Assembly: GCA_963797635.1 (NCBI GenBank)
Contig: CAWCPZ010000011.1
Location: 248,001-312,000, forward strand
Length of the DNA: 64,000 bases
Direction of reading: 5' to 3'
Source: JAOUEA01 sp963797635
GTDB lineage: Bacteria; Actinomycetota; UBA4738; HRBIN12
A model generated the notes under the pieces. The model was not told the origin of the DNA. It ran no database searches and saw nothing but the letters and a program-made list of their open reading frames with translations. Position numbers and translations under genes: made by a program. This document shows positions 9,490 through 17,368 of this stretch, in pieces; the first letter of the stretch is position 1; every line of letters begins with the position of its first letter.

Positions 9490-10683
9490 ATGGCCGCCCA
9501 GAGTCCCATCGCCGCCGAGCTGCTCCGTCCGGTGCTGGCCCCCACGCTGGGCACCGCGCGCACGCTGCCGGCCGAGGCCTACACGTCGCAAGCGGTGTTC
9601 GATTGGGAGGTCGAGCACTACTTCGAAGGCGGCTGGGTGTGCATCGGTCGCACGGACGAGCTCGCCGACGCCGGTGACCAGAAGGCCTTCCGGATCGGCA
9701 AGGAGGGCATCCTCGTCGTCCGCGACATGGACGGGAACCTCCGGGGCTTCTACAACACGTGTCGGCACCGTGGACACGAGCTGCTGGCGCCCGGCACCTC
9801 GCGGAACCTCCGCGCCATCAAGTGCCCGTACCACGCGTGGGTCTATCAGCTCGACGGATCGCTCGGAGCCGCGCCGCGGTTCGGCGATCTCGAAGGGTTC
9901 GACAAGCACGAGTACCCCTTGGTGGCTGCCCGCATCCAGGAATGGCAGGGCTGGATCTTCGTCAACCCCGACGGCTCGGCCCCGGACTTCACCGAGTACG
10001 TCGGCAACCTCGACGGGCTGATCGGTGCCTGGGAGTCCGAGCGCCTGTACGTGGCCGCCACCCACGAGTACGTGATCGACGCCAACTGGAAGACGATCAC
10101 GGAGAACTACCACGAGTGCTACCACTGCCCGTCGATCCACCCGGAGCTGTGCGTGGTGACCCCTCCCGACTCCGGCGAGAACTACCCGCATGACGGCTTG
10201 TGGGTGGGTGGCTCCATGGTGCTGAAGGACTTCGCGGAGACGATGTCGCTGACGGGGGAGTCGGGTGGGGTGCGGATCCGCGGCCTCGATGACAAGCAGG
10301 CCCGCGAGGTCTACTACTTCGGATTGTTCCCGAACCTGCTGCTGAGCCTGCATCCCGACTACGTCATGACCCACCGGTTCGAGCCGCTCGGGCCGGGCCA
10401 GAGCAAGGTCGAGTGCCAGTGGCTGTTCCCGCCCGAGGCCAAGGAGCGCCCGGACTTCTCGCCCGACTACGCCAGCGAGTTCTGGGACATCACGAACAAG
10501 GAGGACTGGCTCGCCTGCGAGTCCGTCTACCGGGGGCTGCAGTCCGAGGGGTTCCGCCAGGGGCCGTACGCCTGGAGCGAGGACGAGGTCCACATCTTCA
10601 TGGCGATGGTGGCCCAGGGCTACCTCGACGGGTACGCGCAGAAGCCCCCGCAGGTGCACGAACCCGACGCCGCCAAGGCCTGA
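9490..10683 (+). CDS. Rieske non-heme iron oxygenase, alpha subunit (GbcA/choline monooxygenase-like)
   Basis: About 397 residues. The Rieske [2Fe-2S] ligands are visible as C-x-H in NTCRHRGHELLAPG and C-x2-H in IKCPYHAWVYQLDG. The mononuclear iron site is in ENYHECYHCPSIHPEL, a form seen in glycine betaine, choline and related quaternary-amine oxygenases. ATG 9490 lies 12 bases after GGAGG; a GTG six codons upstream is possible. The two following genes are DmdA/GcvT-like THF methyltransferases, so oxidative demethylation of an N- or S-methylated compound is the best guess. No ferredoxin reductase partner is encoded in the window. Confidence 0.85.
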   Translation: MAAQSPIAAELLRPVLAPTLGTARTLPAEAYTSQAVFDWEVEHYFEGGWVCIGRTDELADAGDQKAFRIGKEGILVVRDMDGNLRGFYNTCRHRGHELLAPGTSRNLRAIKCPYHAWVYQLDGSLGAAPRFGDLEGFDKHEYPLVAARIQEWQGWIFVNPDGSAPDFTEYVGNLDGLIGAWESERLYVAATHEYVIDANWKTITENYHECYHCPSIHPELCVVTPPDSGENYPHDGLWVGGSMVLKDFAETMSLTGESGGVRIRGLDDKQAREVYYFGLFPNLLLSLHPDYVMTHRFEPLGPGQSKVECQWLFPPEAKERPDFSPDYASEFWDITNKEDWLACESVYRGLQSEGFRQGPYAWSEDEVHIFMAMVAQGYLDGYAQKPPQVHEPDAAKA

Positions 10684-10703
10684 TCGGCGCGCGGCCTCGA
10701 TGC

Positions 10704-10720
10704 GTTGACCGCTAGTCAAC
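10704..10720. promoter_or_regulatory. Palindrome GTTGAC-N5-GTCAAC, candidate operator
   Basis: Perfect 6-bp arms with a 5-base spacer, 75 bases before the first methyltransferase. It has the same core as 9373-9387 and its left half could double as a -35 box (TTGACC). Confidence 0.5.
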
Positions 10721-10794
10721 ACGTACGGTTGCGCAGGTCAGCCGCCTCTTCCACGATACGCCGGACATCCGGACAACCACCGAGGAGGAGTCGC

Positions 10795-11952
10795 ATGGCC
10801 GAGTTCGACATGAGCCTCGTACAGCGGGGGGCGCGGAACCGTCGCACCCCCTACTACGAGGCCACGCAGAAGTACTCGCCGCTGGGCTACACCGTCTACA
10901 ACCACATGTACTTCCCGATCCGTTTCGATTCGTTCGAGAACGAGTTCCAGGCGCTCCTGAACGACGTGACGGTCTGGGACGTCTCGGTGGAGCGCTGCCT
11001 GGAGATCAGCGGGCCCGACGGCTTCGCGTTCGCCCAGCTCCTCACGCCCCGCGATCTGTCGAAGTGCGCGGTGGGCCAGGCCAAGTACGTGCTGATCTGC
11101 GACAGCGACGGCGGCATCATCAACGACCCGGTGCTGACCCGGATGGATGAGAACACCTTCTGGTTCGCGCTCGCCTCCTCCGACGCCCTGCTCTTCGCCC
11201 GCGGGCTGAAGAACGCCTACCCGGACATGGACGTCACGATCAAGGAAGCCGACGTCGCGCCCATGCAGGTGCAGGGGCCCAAGTCCAAGGACCTCATGGT
11301 CAAGCTGCTCGGCGAGAGCATCCTGGACCTCAAGTACTACTTCTGGACGCACGCCGAGATCGCCGGCGCGCCCGTGGTGGTCACCCGCACCGGCTGGACC
11401 TCCGAGGTCGGCTACGAGATCTACCTCACGGAGTCCAGCAAGGGCACCGAGGTCTACGAGGCGGTCATGAAGGCGGGCGAAGAGTTCAACATCAAGCCCA
11501 CCGGCCCGAGCGACATCCGTCGCATCGAGGGCGCCATCTTCAACTGGGGCGCCGACATGACCTACGAGAACAACCCGATCGAGATGGGGCTCGACCGCCT
11601 GGTCGACTGGGACTCGCTGAGCGACGACCGGTGCATCTCGCTCGCCGCCTTGAAGAAGATCCGCGACGCCGGCGTCGGTCGCAAGATCGTGGGCGTCGAG
11701 ATGGACGGTGCGCCGTTCGAGGCGCTCAACAACGTGAAGTGGGCCGTCACGGCCGACGGCAGCGAGGTGGGCAAGGTCACCTCGGCGATCTACTCGCCGC
11801 GCCTGGAGAAGAACATCGGCTATGCGTGGGTCCCCACCCAGTACGCGAACCTTGGAACGTCGCTGGGGGTCTCGAGCGAGTGGGGGGAGCGCAACGGCGT
11901 CGTCGTGGAGATGCCGTTCGTGGACCCGAAGAAGGAGATCCCCGTCTCCTGA
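10795..11952 (+). CDS. DmdA/GcvT-like tetrahydrofolate-dependent methyltransferase (copy 1)
   Basis: About 385 residues of the aminomethyltransferase family, closer in motif pattern to DMSP demethylase DmdA than to glycine-cleavage GcvT. It has YTVYNHMYFP, VWDVSVERCLEI, LLTPRDLSKCAVGQAKYV, GGIINDPVL, MQVQGPKSKDLM, RTGWTSEVGYEIYL and DIRRIEGAIFNWG. The family moves a one-carbon group from a methylated substrate to THF. ATG 10795 follows GAGGAGGAG. The next gene is a clear tandem paralogue. True DMSP activity cannot be claimed, because DmdA-like proteins with other substrates are common. Confidence 0.8.
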   Translation: MAEFDMSLVQRGARNRRTPYYEATQKYSPLGYTVYNHMYFPIRFDSFENEFQALLNDVTVWDVSVERCLEISGPDGFAFAQLLTPRDLSKCAVGQAKYVLICDSDGGIINDPVLTRMDENTFWFALASSDALLFARGLKNAYPDMDVTIKEADVAPMQVQGPKSKDLMVKLLGESILDLKYYFWTHAEIAGAPVVVTRTGWTSEVGYEIYLTESSKGTEVYEAVMKAGEEFNIKPTGPSDIRRIEGAIFNWGADMTYENNPIEMGLDRLVDWDSLSDDRCISLAALKKIRDAGVGRKIVGVEMDGAPFEALNNVKWAVTADGSEVGKVTSAIYSPRLEKNIGYAWVPTQYANLGTSLGVSSEWGERNGVVVEMPFVDPKKEIPVS

Positions 11953-11977
11953 GTTCGTCGCATCATCGCTGCGCTGG

Positions 11978-12003
11978 AAGGGCCGCCCGATCGGGCGGCC
12001 CTT
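11978..12003 (+). terminator. Perfect 13-bp hairpin after methyltransferase copy 1
   Basis: AAGGGCCGCCCGA is followed immediately by its exact complement, then CTTGG. It lies 25 bases after the stop codon. Together with the operator before the next gene it suggests separate transcription units. Confidence 0.7.
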
Positions 12004-12071
12004 CTTGGTCAGGCGTTCAGCGTTCCGTCGCTGTTCAGGGGCTATCGGAGGATTTGCGTTCCGGCCTCGGG

Positions 12072-12087
12072 TTGAACCATGATTCAA
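12072..12087. promoter_or_regulatory. Palindrome TTGAA-N6-TTCAA, candidate operator
   Basis: Arms TTGAA/TTCAA lie 44 bases before the second methyltransferase. It is related to the other sites but is A/T at the fifth position and has a 6-base spacer, so it may bind the same protein more weakly or a different one. Confidence 0.4.
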
Positions 12088-12130
12088 TCCGAACGACCGG
12101 GCGGTGGGCCCGGCAAGACAAGGAGGAACG

Positions 12131-13306
12131 ATGGCCAACGAGCGACAGGAGATGCTCGAGAAGAGCGCAACGCTCTACTTCGGTCCCTGGTACCGCAAGT
12201 CGCCGATGTTCGAGGCGACGCGCCGCGCCGGCTGCACCGCCTACGACATCTACAACCACATGTACCTGCCCGGCTACTACGACGATCCGGAAGTCGAGTA
12301 CTTCGCGCTGAACAACGACGTCACCCTGTGGGACGTCGGCGTCGAGCGGACCGTCGAGGTGAGCGGCCCGGACGCCGACAAGCTGATCGACTCGATCACG
12401 TGCCGAGACCTCACGAAATGCCAGGTGGGCCAGGGCAAGTACATGCTCGTCACGGCGCCCGACGGCAGCATCGTCAACGACCCGGTCCTGCTGCACATCG
12501 AGAAGGACAAGTGGTGGATGCAGCTCGCCGACTCCGACGCGGGCCTGTACGCCCTCGGGGCGCTGGCCAACTCGGGGCTCGACGCCGAGGTGACCCTTCC
12601 TGACGTGCATCCCGTCCAGGTGCAGGGACCGAAGGCCGTCAAGACCCTGCAGAAGCTGGTGGGCGACGAGATCCTGGACCTCAAGTACTACTGGTGCGGG
12701 TACTACGACATCCAGGGGATCCGGGTCGCGATCAGCCGCACCGGCTGGACGGCGATCCCGGGCTTCGAGGTCAACCTGCTGGACTACAGCCAGGGCGACG
12801 CCCTGTGGGACGCGATCATGAAGGCGGGCGAGGAGTTCAACATCCGTCCGATCGCCCCGTGCGAGGCCCGTCGCATCGAGGCCGGCATCTTCAACTACGG
12901 CTCGGACATCCGCCTGGGCGACACCCCCTTCCACGTGATGGGACTCGAGCGCCTGGTCGAGGAGCAGCCGCAGGACTACATCGGCAAGGCCGCGCTCGAG
13001 GAGCTCCGCACCAAGGGTGTCGACCGCAAGCTGGTGGGCATCATCCTCGACGGCGACGAGCTGCGCGCCGAGATGAGCGAGTACTGGCCCGTCCACAAGG
13101 ACGGCAAGGAAGTCGGACACATGACCGATGCGGTGTGGAGCCCTGGGCTCAAGCAGAACATCGGCTACGTCTGGGTGCCGATCGAGCTCGCGGAGCCGGG
13201 CACCACGCTCGACATCGAGTCCGAGAACGGCGCGATCACCGGCAAGACCGCGGCGATCCCGTTCGTCGACCCCAAGAAGGAAGTGCCCGCGGGCGCGCTC
13301 GCCTGA
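12131..13306 (+). CDS. DmdA/GcvT-like tetrahydrofolate-dependent methyltransferase (copy 2)
   Basis: About 391 residues, clearly homologous to the gene before it. Shared landmarks are YDIYNHMYLPGY, LWDVGVERTVEVSGPD, CRDLTKCQVGQGKYML, GSIVNDPVLL, VQVQGPKAVKTL, RTGWTAIPGFEVNLL and CEARRIEAGIFNYGSD, plus the same end (PFVDPKKEVP). ATG 12131 follows AAGGAGG; an upstream in-frame start is not needed. The pair probably acts on related methylated substrates or as subunits of one enzyme. Both motif sets look intact, so neither copy appears to be decaying. Confidence 0.8.
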   Translation: MANERQEMLEKSATLYFGPWYRKSPMFEATRRAGCTAYDIYNHMYLPGYYDDPEVEYFALNNDVTLWDVGVERTVEVSGPDADKLIDSITCRDLTKCQVGQGKYMLVTAPDGSIVNDPVLLHIEKDKWWMQLADSDAGLYALGALANSGLDAEVTLPDVHPVQVQGPKAVKTLQKLVGDEILDLKYYWCGYYDIQGIRVAISRTGWTAIPGFEVNLLDYSQGDALWDAIMKAGEEFNIRPIAPCEARRIEAGIFNYGSDIRLGDTPFHVMGLERLVEEQPQDYIGKAALEELRTKGVDRKLVGIILDGDELRAEMSEYWPVHKDGKEVGHMTDAVWSPGLKQNIGYVWVPIELAEPGTTLDIESENGAITGKTAAIPFVDPKKEVPAGALA

Positions 13307-13330
13307 CCTTCCTGCACGCGGTTACGCACA

Positions 13331-13358
13331 CGACGGGCGCCCTCCGGGGCGCCCGTCG
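13331..13358 (+). terminator. Perfect 12-bp hairpin after methyltransferase copy 2
   Basis: CGACGGGCGCCC-TCCG-GGGCGCCCGTCG, 25 bases after the stop codon. No T run follows, as is frequent in GC-rich actinobacteria. Confidence 0.65.
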
Positions 13359-13471
13359 CGCGTCGTCGGCACAGGTTCGACACATCTCGGCACGTTCGAG
13401 CGCGAACCCGGTACGGTCGGTGTGACGAAAGGACCATGTAGCTCCCCGATCCGTCGAAGGAAGGTCTGTAC

Positions 13472-14599
13472 ATGCGCCGTCTCCTCGTCCCTCTCGTCCT
13501 GCTGGCGGTCCTCGCGTCGGCGTGTTCCGTCAAGCTCGGCGACCAAGCCGACTCCGCCACCACCCGCGGCGCGGAGACCTTGTCCTCGCCGATCCCGCCC
13601 TCCAAAGAGCCGGTCGCCGCGGTCGTGAACCGCGTCCTGCCCGCCACCGTGAACGTCACCACCGACATCTTCTCCGCCGACGAGTTCGGCAACCCCCAGG
13701 AAGGCCAGGGCGTCGGCACCGGGTTCATCGTTCGGTCCGACGGCGTCATCGTGACGAACTGCCACGTGGTCGAAGGCGCATCCAAGATCACCGTGTTCAG
13801 CTCCGATGCCGATCCGGCCGAGTACGACGCCCGTCTGATCGGTGCCGACTGCCTCCACGACCTCGCCGTGCTGAAGATCGACGAGACCGGACTTCCCACC
13901 GTGGCCCTGGGCAACTCGGGCGACCTCGCGCTCGGTCAGCGTGTCGTGGCGATCGGCTACGCCCTCGCGCTCGACGGCGGCCCCACGGTCACCACCGGCA
14001 TCGTGTCCTCGCTCGATCGCACGATCCAGGCCCAGGACCTCGGTTGCGAGACCTGTCCCACGAAGGGCGACCCGCCCGTGCCCGTGCGCACCTACAGCGA
14101 CGTGATCCAGACCGACGCCGCGATCAACCACGGCAACTCCGGCGGCCCGCTGGTCGACATGCAGGGCCGTGTGGTCGGCATCAACTCCGCCGGCGACGAC
14201 CAGGCCGAGAACATCGGATTCGCGATCGCGATCGACTCGGCGAAGGACACGATCGCCAAGGCGCAGCAGTCCCCGCTGGCGCCCACGGCGTACCTGGGCG
14301 TGTCGACGCAGCCCGTCACCGCGGACCTCGCCGTCCAACTCGACCTCTCCGTCGACCAGGGCGCGTACGTCAGCGCCACCACCAACGACGGGCCCGCCGC
14401 CGCCGCCGGGATCGGCGAGGGCGACGTGATCGTCGCCGTCGACGGTCGCGAGGTCAGGACCGCGGAAGACCTGGGCTCGATCCTCGATTCGATCCGGCCG
14501 GACACGACCGTGCCGGTGGAGATCGTCGGTCCGTCGGGCGAGCAGCGCACGATCCAGGTCACGCTGGCCGAGCGCCCGCTCCCGGTCAACATCCCGTAA
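13472..14599 (+). CDS. HtrA/DegP-like serine protease with PDZ domain, lipoprotein
   Basis: 375 residues. The signal sequence ends in a lipobox (VLASAC, Cys 18), so the protease is probably anchored to the outer face of the membrane. The trypsin-like triad is visible as His in VTNCHVVEG, Asp in CLHDLAVLK and Ser in HGNSGGPLVD. A C-terminal PDZ domain contains DGPAAAAGIGEGDVIVAVDG. HtrA-type proteases degrade misfolded exported proteins. An insert with two cysteines (GCETCPTKG) lies between the His/Asp and Ser regions. ATG 13472 follows GAAGGAAGG. Confidence 0.9.
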   Translation: MRRLLVPLVLLAVLASACSVKLGDQADSATTRGAETLSSPIPPSKEPVAAVVNRVLPATVNVTTDIFSADEFGNPQEGQGVGTGFIVRSDGVIVTNCHVVEGASKITVFSSDADPAEYDARLIGADCLHDLAVLKIDETGLPTVALGNSGDLALGQRVVAIGYALALDGGPTVTTGIVSSLDRTIQAQDLGCETCPTKGDPPVPVRTYSDVIQTDAAINHGNSGGPLVDMQGRVVGINSAGDDQAENIGFAIAIDSAKDTIAKAQQSPLAPTAYLGVSTQPVTADLAVQLDLSVDQGAYVSATTNDGPAAAAGIGEGDVIVAVDGREVRTAEDLGSILDSIRPDTTVPVEIVGPSGEQRTIQVTLAERPLPVNIP

Positions 14600-14622
14600 G
14601 GCGGCCGCGGGACGGCGTGCGC

Positions 14623-14628
14623 TAGCCT
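14623..14628 (+). promoter_or_regulatory. -10 box TAGCCT of trmI, leaderless arrangement
   Basis: The hexamer is 6 bases before the GTG start codon, so transcription should begin at or next to the start codon. No Shine-Dalgarno sequence is present. Confidence 0.55.
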
Positions 14629-14634
14629 GCACCG

Positions 14635-15418
14635 GTGAGCGACACGCCGTTCCAGCCGGGTGAGAAGGTGCTGCTGATCGACCAGCGGGACCGCACGTAC
14701 CTGCTCACCTTGCAGGCGGGAGCCACCTACCACACCCACAGCGGCACCCTGGCGCACGACGACATCCTGGGGAAGCGCCGAGGGCATCACCGTCGGCACG
14801 TCGAAGGGGATGGTGCTCGTCGCCTTCCGGCCGCGGTTCGCCGACTTCGTGATGAAGATGCCGCGCGGCGCTCAGGTCGTCTACCCGAAGGACCTTGGCC
14901 CGATCGTGACCTCCGCCGATGTCTTCCCCGGCGCGCGGGTGGTGGAAGCCGGCACCGGATCGGGGGCGCTCACGATCGCGCTCTGCCGCGCGGCCGGCAC
15001 CGACGGGCGCGTGGTGTCGTACGAGCGGCGGGACGAACACCAGGCCCAGGCCGTCGCCAACATCGAGACGTTCTTCGGCAAGGTCCCTCCGTCGCTCGAA
15101 CTCCGGACGGGAGACCTCGAAGAGGTGGCCGAGGGTACCGAGCGCTTCGACCGCGCCGTCCTGGACCTGCCCGAACCCTGGGCGCCGTTGGAGGCGCTGG
15201 CTCGCGTCCTGGAGCCCGGAGGCGTCCTCGTGGCCTATCTGCCCACGGTGATGCAGGTGCAGCAGCTGGTGCTCGCGCTGCCCGAGCACGGCTTCCACCA
15301 CGTGGAGACCTTCGAGACGCTGAAGCGTGGCTGGCACGTCACCTCACGGAGCGTTCGACCCGATCACCGCATGGTGGGCCACACCGGGTTCCTTTCCGTA
15401 GCACGCCGCCTGGCCTGA
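14635..15418 (+). CDS. trmI: tRNA (adenine-58-N1)-methyltransferase, frame broken
   Basis: TrmI methylates A58 in the tRNA T loop using SAM. The N-terminal beta domain (GATYHTHSGTLAHDDILG) and catalytic domain (MPRGAQVVYPKDLGPI, EAGTGSGALTIALCRA, VLDLPEPW) match the family, and it sits just before mpa, a frequent actinobacterial neighbour. Near 14779 the frame shifts +1. Removing the G in CGCC(G)AG gives KRQG, matching the LEQG I recall at this position in the M. tuberculosis protein. The repaired protein has about 260 residues. GTG 14635 is supported by the leaderless -10 box. Confidence 0.85.
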
Positions 15419-15593
15419 CGGGTTCGAACCGACCCAGAACAGGCCGTCAGGGGCGATGCGTAGGCTCGTGTCGGAACCCAAGGTCAGAACTACCTTGGAA
15501 TGGGCATTACTCAATCCGCGAGAAGTTCCGTATGTAGGGAAGAGATAAGGGTAGAGCTCCGAGGAGTCGCGGGGGGCCAGGGGTACGATGCTG

Positions 15594-15599
15594 ACCCAC
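15594..15599 (+). promoter_or_regulatory. -10 box TACGAT upstream of mpa
   Basis: TACGAT is placed so that transcription would start near 15606, leaving a short leader that contains GGAGGTGA before ATG 15617. The region 15470-15560 is unusually A/T-rich for this window and may hold further promoter elements. Confidence 0.4.
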
Positions 15600-15616
15600 C
15601 GGCGGAGGTGAAACCG

Positions 15617-17359
15617 ATGGCGGACCAGCACGATCAGGTCGAGCGCTACGACAAGCAGGTGCACGAGCTCCAGACCCAGGTGAAATACCTGGAGGAAGAG
15701 GTCGGCCTCCTGCGTCGCCGCCTCACGAACGCGCCGCGCCAAGTCACCATCCTGGAAGAGAAGCTGGTCGAGACCCGCGAGTCCCTCACCAAGGCGGTCG
15801 GCCAGAACCAGAAGCTCGCCGACGCCTTGCGCGCCGAGCGCGAGAAGATCGAGGCGCTCGCCGAAGAGGTGGAGAAGCTCTCACAGCCGCCGGCATCGTT
15901 CGGCGTCTACCTCGCCACCAACGACGACGGTTCGATCGACGTGTTCACCGCCGGCCGCAAGATGCGCGTGATGCCGGCCCCCGAGATCGACCAACAGAGC
16001 TTCCGCCCCGGCGCCCAGGTCGTGTTGAACGAGTCCCTGAACGTGGTCGAGGTGCTCGAGCCCGATCGCGCCGGTGAGGTCGCCAAGGTCAAGGATCGCC
16101 TCGGTGAGGACCGCGTCATCGTGGTCGGCCGCGGCGACGAGGAGCACGTGGCGCACCTGGCCGGTTCGCTGTTGCAGGGACCGCCGCGCGCCGGCGACAA
16201 CGTCCTGTTCGACCCACGCTCCAGCGTGGCCACCGAGCTCCTGCCCAAGGAAGAGGTGGAGGAGCTCGTCCTCGAGGAGATCCCCGACGTCAGCTACGAA
16301 GACATCGGCGGCCTCGAAGGCCAGATCGATTCGATCCGCGACGCCGTGGAGCTCCCGTTCCTGTACGCCGAGCTGTTCGCCGAGCACGAGCTGGAGGCCC
16401 CCAAGGGTGTCCTGCTCTACGGACCTCCCGGATGCGGCAAGACGCTGATCGCGAAGGCGGTCGCGAAGTCGCTGGCCGAGAAGGTGGCCGAACGCACCGG
16501 CCGCAGCGACGCGCGCAGCTACTTCCTGAACGTCAAGGGGCCGGAGCTGCTCAACAAGTACGTCGGCGAGACCGAGCGCCAGATCCGCGAGATCTTCATC
16601 CGGGCCAAGGAGCGCAGCGAGGAGGGCCTGCCGGTCATCGTGTTCTTCGACGAGATGGACTCGATCTTCCGCACGCGAGGCTCGGGCATCTCGAGCGACG
16701 TCGAGTCCACGATCGTGCCGCAGCTGCTCAGCGAGCTCGACGGCGTCGAGACCCTGAAGAACGTGATCGTGATCGGCGCCTCGAACCGCGAGGACCTGAT
16801 CGACCCCGCCATCCTGCGGCCGGGCCGGCTCGACGTGAAGATCAAGATCGAGCGGCCCACGCAGGATCAGGCCGGCGACATCATGGCCAAGTACCTGCAC
16901 CCGGTCGTGCCGATCCACCCCGACGAGGTCGGCCGCTACGGCGGCGATGCCCAGCAGGCCTGCTACCGCATGATCGAGAAGACGGTCGAGCAGATGTACG
17001 AGCCCACCGACCGCAACCGCTTCCTCGAGGTGACGTACGCCTCGGGCGACAAGGAGATCCTCTACTTCAAGGACTTCAACTCGGGCGCCATGATCGAGAA
17101 CATCGTGCGCCGCGCCAAGAAGGACGCGATCAAGCGCTTCCTGTCCAAGGGCGAGAAGGGCATCAAGACCGAGGACCTGCTCACCGCCATCCGGGACGAG
17201 TTCAAGGAGAACGAGGACCTGCCGAACACGACGAATCCCGACGACTGGGCGCGCATCTCGGGCAAGAAGGGCGAGCGCATCGTCTACGTCCGCACGCTGC
17301 TCGGCCACGACGGTGACGGCCGCCAGGTCGAACGCGTGAACGCGGGTCAGTACCTGTAA
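15617..17359 (+). CDS. mpa: Proteasome-activating AAA ATPase (Mpa/ARC)
   Basis: 580 residues. An N-terminal coiled coil (about residues 5-90) binds Pup, two OB-type domains follow, then one AAA domain with Walker A GPPGCGKTLIAKAV and Walker B VIVFFDEMDSIF. The C-terminus is GQYL, the tail that docks into the 20S core in mycobacterial Mpa. The hexamer unfolds pupylated proteins and feeds them to PrcAB. ATG 15617 follows GGAGGTGA; the ORF could be read upstream, but the coiled coil begins here. The stop codon is part of the likely -10 box of dop. Confidence 0.95.
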   Translation: MADQHDQVERYDKQVHELQTQVKYLEEEVGLLRRRLTNAPRQVTILEEKLVETRESLTKAVGQNQKLADALRAEREKIEALAEEVEKLSQPPASFGVYLATNDDGSIDVFTAGRKMRVMPAPEIDQQSFRPGAQVVLNESLNVVEVLEPDRAGEVAKVKDRLGEDRVIVVGRGDEEHVAHLAGSLLQGPPRAGDNVLFDPRSSVATELLPKEEVEELVLEEIPDVSYEDIGGLEGQIDSIRDAVELPFLYAELFAEHELEAPKGVLLYGPPGCGKTLIAKAVAKSLAEKVAERTGRSDARSYFLNVKGPELLNKYVGETERQIREIFIRAKERSEEGLPVIVFFDEMDSIFRTRGSGISSDVESTIVPQLLSELDGVETLKNVIVIGASNREDLIDPAILRPGRLDVKIKIERPTQDQAGDIMAKYLHPVVPIHPDEVGRYGGDAQQACYRMIEKTVEQMYEPTDRNRFLEVTYASGDKEILYFKDFNSGAMIENIVRRAKKDAIKRFLSKGEKGIKTEDLLTAIRDEFKENEDLPNTTNPDDWARISGKKGERIVYVRTLLGHDGDGRQVERVNAGQYL

Positions 17360-17362
17360 GGT
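17357..17362 (+). promoter_or_regulatory. -10 box TAAGGT of dop, overlapping the mpa stop codon
   Basis: The first three bases are the TAA stop of mpa. Six bases separate the box from ATG 17369, as at the other leaderless starts. Confidence 0.45.
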
Positions 17363-17368
17363 GGCCCG

